Positions 51,414-55,582 of a stretch of DNA of 55,582 bases are shown here, piece by piece. The notes below the pieces were generated by a model. The model made no database searches. It was not told the origin of the DNA and worked only from the letters and a program-made list of their open reading frames with translations. A program made the translations under genes and the position numbers. How positions within the stretch are numbered: the first letter of the stretch is position 1; every line of letters begins with the position of its first letter. The stretch comes from Fontibacter flavus (lineage in GTDB: Bacteria; Bacteroidota; Bacteroidia; Cytophagales; Cyclobacteriaceae), in assembly GCF_042432905.1 (NCBI RefSeq), contig NZ_JBHLWI010000043.1, positions 1-55,582 on the forward strand, given 5' to 3'.

Positions 51414-52106
51414 ATGTCAAATATAAAAGCAACCATACTAACTCCAACACCAAGACTTGAGTCTTCCAAACTCTTCTTTTCTACGCTGGGCTTTCAACAG
51501 TTTTCAGAAAATCCTCTACTCTATTCTGATGGAAAGGCTTATATAGAAATCAATCCGGACAGGTATGCCCGTGCTGGGATCAAATTATATAAAAACTCTT
51601 GGCTGGATGAGGTGAAAAAATTGGCGGAAATAACCTATATCAAGGAAACTAAAGAGGGGTACCTGCTGAATGATAGCAGCGGTGCATGGATATATCTTCA
51701 TGAGGGGGAACTGACAACGGCATTAACGCAATCAGAAAATAGTTTTAGCATACTGGGCAATTCCATGGGAATTAGCTTGGAATGCATGGATGCGCAGAAA
51801 TCATACGAAATATTCACAATCCTGGGTTTCCAGCCCATTTATGGATCCCTTGATAGTGGTTTTGTCGTCATGGCAAATGGAGATTTTGGTGTATCGATCA
51901 TGAAGCCCCTCACCTGCCCACACCTATTTTTCAGCCCCTCTCTCAATTATTTTAATGGCGTTGAAAACCTTCAAGTGATCCAAAAAATCCGTGATCTCAA
52001 AATACCAATCACTGAGGAAATTACCTATTTCAACAAAGAGGGTATTGTTGACAATATCATCATCCGTGATCCGGGAGGATTGGGCTTTTTTATTTTCAGT
52101 GATTAA
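51414..52106 (+). CDS. VOC (glyoxalase-like) superfamily protein with two modules (230 aa)
   Basis: Two beta-alpha-beta-beta-beta modules are seen. The first has I-L-T-P-T-P-R-L-E-S-S-K-L-F-F-S-T-L-G-F near the start and Y-I-E-I-N-P. The second has L-E-C-M-D-A-Q-K-S-Y-E-I-F-T-I-L-G-F (about 125-142) and ends with R-D-P-G-G-L-G-F-F-I-F. This is the pattern of glyoxalase/bleomycin-resistance/extradiol-dioxygenase proteins. The metal ligands (His/Gln/Glu) are not obvious, so a metal-independent or regulatory role is possible. It is cytosolic. Gaps to DUF4287-like (97 bases) and DUF302 (230 bases) suggest an independent gene. Confidence 0.82.
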   Translation: MSNIKATILTPTPRLESSKLFFSTLGFQQFSENPLLYSDGKAYIEINPDRYARAGIKLYKNSWLDEVKKLAEITYIKETKEGYLLNDSSGAWIYLHEGELTTALTQSENSFSILGNSMGISLECMDAQKSYEIFTILGFQPIYGSLDSGFVVMANGDFGVSIMKPLTCPHLFFSPSLNYFNGVENLQVIQKIRDLKIPITEEITYFNKEGIVDNIIIRDPGGLGFFIFSD

Positions 52107-52336
52107 AATGAAATTGAAGTATTTTTGTAGACCATCCCTTTCCAAATATCACGGTCATAGAAATGGGGTTAAGGAATACCTAAGTACTGAAATATAGTTT
52201 AACCCTTGATGGCATTTTGCTAATCCAAGATCTATGAATAAAATATTTTTAGAGGTCCTTGATTGCGTAACATTGATCACTAAGATGTGCCATTTGATTT
52301 TTGTACCTTAGTTGAATAAATCAAAATTCTAAACCC

Positions 52337-52726
52337 ATGACATACCACATATCTAAAAAAATCGCGAAACAGGATTTTTCCAGTGCTAAAGAAAAAGTAA
52401 CAGAAGCGCTCAAATCAGAAGGCTTTGGCGTACTCACTGAAATAGATATTCAGGCAACTATGAAGAAGAAACTCGATAAAGATTACAAACCTTTTGTAAT
52501 CTTAGGAGCATGCAATCCCGTTTTTGCTGATAAAGTATTGAGCATTGATCCCAATATGAGCGCTATGCTTCCCTGCAATGTTTCTTTGCGTGAGTTGGAA
52601 TCCGGAGAAATCGAAGTCTCAGCCATCGACCCAATTGCAGCCATGGCAAGTGTAGGACATGGTGATATTGAACCGTTGGCTAAGGAGGTCAGAAATAAAT
52701 TGGAAAGAGTAGTCGAAAAAGTTTAA
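52337..52726 (+). CDS. DUF302 domain protein (129 aa)
   Basis: The single DUF302 domain has F-S-S-A-K-E-K-V-T-E-A-L-K-S-E-G-F-G-V-L-T-E-I-D, then F-V-I-L-G-A-C-N-P and L-P-C-N-V-S-L-R-E-L-E-S-G-E. The helix I-A-A-M-A-S-V-G-H-G-D-I-E-P-L-A closes it. The G-A-C-N-P and L-P-C-N motifs with two cysteines are characteristic of this family, which binds nothing known with certainty but is often associated with thiol or metal stress. Length and start fit the family exactly. A strong terminator follows, and the gene seems monocistronic. Confidence 0.93.
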   Translation: MTYHISKKIAKQDFSSAKEKVTEALKSEGFGVLTEIDIQATMKKKLDKDYKPFVILGACNPVFADKVLSIDPNMSAMLPCNVSLRELESGEIEVSAIDPIAAMASVGHGDIEPLAKEVRNKLERVVEKV

Positions 52727-52751
52727 CAGGAGATTTCTCCTGTATTCAATT

Positions 52752-52786
52752 TCCCTGGGTAAAACTTTTTGCTCAGGGATTTTTTT
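52752..52786 (+). terminator. Rho-independent terminator of the DUF302 gene
   Basis: TCCCTGGGTAAAA and TTTTGCTCAGGGA pair over about 13 positions (with G-U pairs) around a two- to four-base loop, followed by TTTTTTT. A smaller hairpin, CAGGAG/CTCCTG at 52727-52742, sits just before it. Confidence 0.85.
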
Positions 52787-52978
52787 AAAAGATGATGAAA
52801 ATCATACCATCTCATATTTTTAATATATAAATTTGATTTACAGTAAATTATAACTGAAAAGTAAGCTACGAACGCTTTTTAACTAATATTTTACGTTATA
52901 GGTTCCTGACAGTTCCCATGTTGGGATTTGATGATTTCCTATTGAGGTTTGAGAACATTCAACCTAATGTTTTGACCG

Positions 52979-54241
52979 ATGAAAAATATCTGTTTAATAT
53001 TTCATACTCACCATCCTGTATTGCTCAATAAATTCAGATTTTATGAAATCGGTGGTTCTAGCTCCTATTTTAATCAAGAGAATAATCGCGCGAAAATGCA
53101 ACAGGCCGCAATTAAAAAATATGGTCCTGTCAACCAACAATTGATGGCGCTTTTTAACCAATTCTCAAAGTATTTTAAAATCAGTTTTGCCTTTTCAGGA
53201 ACTACCATGGACCTTATGGAAACTTGCTGTCCGGACATTATCCAAGACCTCAAAAAGATCAATGACCTGGGAAGTGTGGAGTTTCTAGGTGAAACCTATT
53301 CCCATTCCATTTTGAACCTGAATAATGAACAGGAATTTATATATCAGGTAAGCAAACAAAAAAACAAGGTGCTCAATCTCTTTGGGCAGTATCCCCGTTC
53401 CTTTTTAAATACCAATTATTTCAGTCTTGAATTCCTGAATTCCGTTTTGCCTTTTCTTGAATTTGACCTTGTCATCAATCAAGAATCATACGGTATGCAT
53501 GAAGGTTTTTCCAAACACACCCTGTATCAAATCAAGGACAGGGATGGATTGAAAATGCTTTTCACTGAAAACCTTTTACAAAAACCGGAGGGTCTAAAAA
53601 AATCAGAAGTCTTGAACAAGCCTCCTTTACGTTATGCCGATGAATTTATCCATTGGATCAATGCGATGCCTGAAGAAAACCAGATTGTTACCCTGTTAAT
53701 AGATTATAAGGGCTTTTTGGGTGAAAAAGATGCCAACAAACCCTTATTGAACTTTATCCATGAGTTACCCCAAAAAGCAATGGAGAGTAATATTGGGTTC
53801 ATTACGCCTTTGGAAGCAGCTCTTTCTGCTGATTTTTCCCCAAAAGTGACCAATGTTTCTTTTGAAATAAAACTTCAGGAAAAGAAAAACCCACCTAACC
53901 AGCTCCAAAAAGAAATATTGGACATTTTAACCGGTCTAAAAGACAAGGTTTACCAAACCAAACAAGAGAACTTCATCAAAACTTGGCATTATCTACAGGA
54001 TGATATTAACCTACATGAAATGTCTTTTGAATCCAAGAATAATGATTCCTTGCAGGAAGATCAAAATCCCTTCAGTGCCTATATCAATTACAGAAATATC
54101 TTAGATGACTTTACCAGAAAAATTGACAAAGCCCTTCTGAACTTAAAAGAGAAGATTCGGTCAAATAATTATGTCAGCTTGATCAGGTCCAAAAGAAATA
54201 AGATAGGAAATCAGCCCTTGTCATTAAAGTCTAACCATTGA
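52979..54241 (+). CDS. GH57-like protein lacking the catalytic nucleophile (420 aa)
   Basis: The N-terminal region (about 1-290) is the seven-stranded-barrel-like fold of glycoside hydrolase family 57. I-C-L-I-F-H-T-H-H-P near the start corresponds to the H-Q-P motif, and F-A-F-S-G-T-T-M-D-L and V-E-F-L-G-E-T-Y-S-H-S follow. In active members the nucleophile is the Glu of N-T-E; here F-L-N-T-N-Y puts Asn at 146. The acid/base Asp is kept as D242, but the following D-Y-E-T-F-G motif is altered to D-Y-K-G-F-L. It is therefore probably not an amylase but a carbohydrate-binding or scaffold relative. The C-terminal 100 residues are helical and unassigned. The cytosolic gene converges with 54252-55331 with an 11-base gap. 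Confidence 0.82.
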   Translation: MKNICLIFHTHHPVLLNKFRFYEIGGSSSYFNQENNRAKMQQAAIKKYGPVNQQLMALFNQFSKYFKISFAFSGTTMDLMETCCPDIIQDLKKINDLGSVEFLGETYSHSILNLNNEQEFIYQVSKQKNKVLNLFGQYPRSFLNTNYFSLEFLNSVLPFLEFDLVINQESYGMHEGFSKHTLYQIKDRDGLKMLFTENLLQKPEGLKKSEVLNKPPLRYADEFIHWINAMPEENQIVTLLIDYKGFLGEKDANKPLLNFIHELPQKAMESNIGFITPLEAALSADFSPKVTNVSFEIKLQEKKNPPNQLQKEILDILTGLKDKVYQTKQENFIKTWHYLQDDINLHEMSFESKNNDSLQEDQNPFSAYINYRNILDDFTRKIDKALLNLKEKIRSNNYVSLIRSKRNKIGNQPLSLKSNH

Positions 54242-54251
54242 TTATTTGTGA

Positions 54252-55331
54252 TTAATAATTTTTTCTTTCCCATTTGGAATGGATTTCCCATCCACCTTCA
54301 ACCTCTTTTAAGGTAGCTTGCCATTCATATGTTTTCGGCCAATTTTTAAAGACTTTTGCTACCATATACAAAAATCTGAGGGAAAACTTACTTTCATTGG
54401 GAATCCAACCCCCTAAAGGCCAAATTTTAAGTTGAACTTGTTTCATTTCCCTTTTCACATGGTATATCCCTTTGATTTTCCCAGTGCTTTCATGACCTGA
54501 AATCACAAATTCCCCCTTGAGTTCAGTGCCTTCTTTCAACAAGTTGATCTGAGGAAATGCAGGAGAAAAAACCAGCCTGATTTCATGTCCAGCACCTGAT
54601 TTGACAAGTTTCTTCATTTCTGCTCCAAATCCGTTGATTTCCAGTATCACACCCTGCAAGTCATTGACTAAAGCACCATTTTGAGAAGGATTAAAAGTGA
54701 CGATAAAAGGATCTGAGGAATATCTTGTGAAATACATCCACGTGTTATCCAAGGGAATGGGAAGTTTATCAGGTTGGTGGCTTTTACCGTCAATCTTTAC
54801 ATGTATAACGGTGTTATTCCTGCGGACAAAATAGAAATCATGAAGTAGAACCAGTGGCATAGCTGATGGATTCGTAGCTGCATCCCCCATTGGGGCCAAT
54901 AACCCGAATGGTTCACGCATTTTGGGGTGGGATTCCTTGATCAAAATTTCAACTTTTCGATTTTCTGAATCCCTAAAAATAATATTAGCCTGAACCCCAT
55001 ACTCATTGATTTCAAAATCCTTTTGCTCAAAAATCACTTTCTGCATCAACCCTAAACCTTTTCCTGCAATATCAAATTTATCAGGATTTGGATGAAGAGA
55101 GGCTTCATGGTAAACATCCACCTTCATATCCTTTCTCCAGGCGATTACCAAAAGTCCTTTCCCATTAATCTTGTCATCAAAATATTGGGGTTCCAAACCT
55201 ATGTATTTTGAATCAGTGTCTTTTTCAAAATTGACCAGCAACAGCCTTTTCATGGGGTCAATTTGAAATAGAAAAGGATTTAGGAAGGGTTTTGGTCCCT
55301 CTTCATAAATAGAATTTGGATGCTTCATCAT
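54252..55331 (-). CDS. Unrecognised protein convergent with the GH57-like gene (about 359 aa)
   Basis: I place the start at the ATG at 55331 (M-M-K-H-P-N-S-I-Y-E-E-G). The frame continues upstream to an ATG at 55430, but that part is very AT-rich and hydrophobic and is doubtful. The body has no clear signal or membrane segment. It contains N-P-F-L-F-Q-I-D-P-M-K-R-L-L-L-V-N-F-E, A-N-I-I-F-R-D-S-E-N-R-K-V-E-I-L-I-K and V-L-L-H-D-F-Y-F-V-R-R-N-N. Many Trp and Gly-rich turns are found in the last third (I-W-P-L-G-G-W-I-P). I recognise no family. A lipocalin-like or beta-sandwich fold is possible. Confidence 0.6.
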   Translation of the reverse strand: MMKHPNSIYEEGPKPFLNPFLFQIDPMKRLLLVNFEKDTDSKYIGLEPQYFDDKINGKGLLVIAWRKDMKVDVYHEASLHPNPDKFDIAGKGLGLMQKVIFEQKDFEINEYGVQANIIFRDSENRKVEILIKESHPKMREPFGLLAPMGDAATNPSAMPLVLLHDFYFVRRNNTVIHVKIDGKSHQPDKLPIPLDNTWMYFTRYSSDPFIVTFNPSQNGALVNDLQGVILEINGFGAEMKKLVKSGAGHEIRLVFSPAFPQINLLKEGTELKGEFVISGHESTGKIKGIYHVKREMKQVQLKIWPLGGWIPNESKFSLRFLYMVAKVFKNWPKTYEWQATLKEVEGGWEIHSKWERKNY

Positions 55332-55517
55332 GCTTTCAATTACATTAAATAGATGAATGACAATATTGATGCCTATCGAAAGGATATAAAAGCTATTTAA
55401 GAATGTTAGAATATTTATCAAAAATACCAAGCATACTTCACATATAAATAATTACAAATTAATGCCGTTTAGTTAGTGGTTAATTAACTGAAATTCATTA
55501 TATTAGAGATATAAAAT

Positions 55518-55551
55518 AAGGCTTCCGAAAGCAGGGAGTGCTGGAAGCCTT
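55518..55551 (-). terminator. Hairpin terminator of a gene beyond the right edge
   Basis: AAGGCTTCC and GGAAGCCTT form a perfect nine-pair stem, with AGCA/TGCT pairing inside the loop. On the minus strand the following sequence is TATTTTAT; on the plus strand it is TAAAACTTTAA. It probably ends a minus-strand gene that enters from the right, but the gene itself is outside the window. Confidence 0.55.
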
Positions 55552-55582
55552 AAAACTTTAATTGTAAATGAATTCAAGTTAA

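Noticed and set aside
51991..52197. 68-residue plus-strand frame overlapping the end of the VOC gene
   Set aside because: It is out of frame with the certain VOC gene and has no recognisable feature.
1..55582. CRISPR array, tRNA or rRNA genes, prophage
   Set aside because: I saw no regularly spaced identical repeats, no conserved tRNA T-loop/anticodon pattern or rRNA core sequence, and no phage structural genes.

Overview
The window looks like a chromosomal segment of a Bacteroidota bacterium, most likely Cytophagales, in or near the family Cyclobacteriaceae. The evidence is an AT-rich sequence without Shine-Dalgarno leaders, many small lipoproteins and Tat-exported proteins, a hybrid two-component system (HTCS) with Reg_prop/Y_Y_Y sensor repeats, a TPR-containing histidine kinase, several families common in this phylum, and dispersed palindromic intergenic repeats. 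I see no rRNA, tRNA, CRISPR array, insertion sequence, prophage or replication origin. The genus is inference.

Left part (1-9.5 kb): eleven minus-strand genes for exported or envelope proteins, in three transcription units. They are a single secreted protein (142-837), a five-gene unit (6690 to 995: DUF4412, lipoprotein, DUF4870 membrane protein, lipoprotein, large Tat-exported von Willebrand A lipoprotein), and a four-gene unit (9422 to 6869) in which three lipoproteins are divergent copies of one family sharing a D-G-A-G motif. Upstream of each unit lies the same promoter-like element: TGTTAC, 16 bases, GATACA, read toward the genes. Two copies match at 32 of 39 bases. This may be an undescribed ECF-sigma-type envelope regulon and is the main finding. 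A 1332-residue HTCS is divergent from the third unit.

Middle (13.6-33 kb): PagL-like lipid A deacylase, ABM monooxygenase, methyltransferase, universal stress protein, SoxB-like metallophosphatase, TraB/GumN protein, amidohydrolase, alcohol dehydrogenase followed by an exported methyltransferase, TPR sensor kinase, two outer-membrane barrels with a lipoprotein, a fumarylacetoacetase-family enzyme, a short DUF1328 gene (29196-29360), and a ThDP enzyme translationally coupled to an aldehyde dehydrogenase.

Right part (33-55.6 kb): exported amidase plus MFS transporter, two DUF1801-type proteins and a lipoprotein separated by repeats, a likely heavy-metal RND efflux operon (His-rich protein, adaptor, CusA/CzcA-type pump, TolC-type channel), a DoxX-like protein flanked by direct repeats, a Tat-exported Gfo/Idh/MocA oxidoreductase, a TetR regulator behind a clear three-half-site operator, an NAPE-PLD-like hydrolase with a HAD phosphatase, DUF4287-like, VOC and DUF302 proteins, a GH57 protein lacking the catalytic nucleophile, and an unrecognised protein convergent with it. 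Intergenic stretches carry several families of decayed dispersed repeats.
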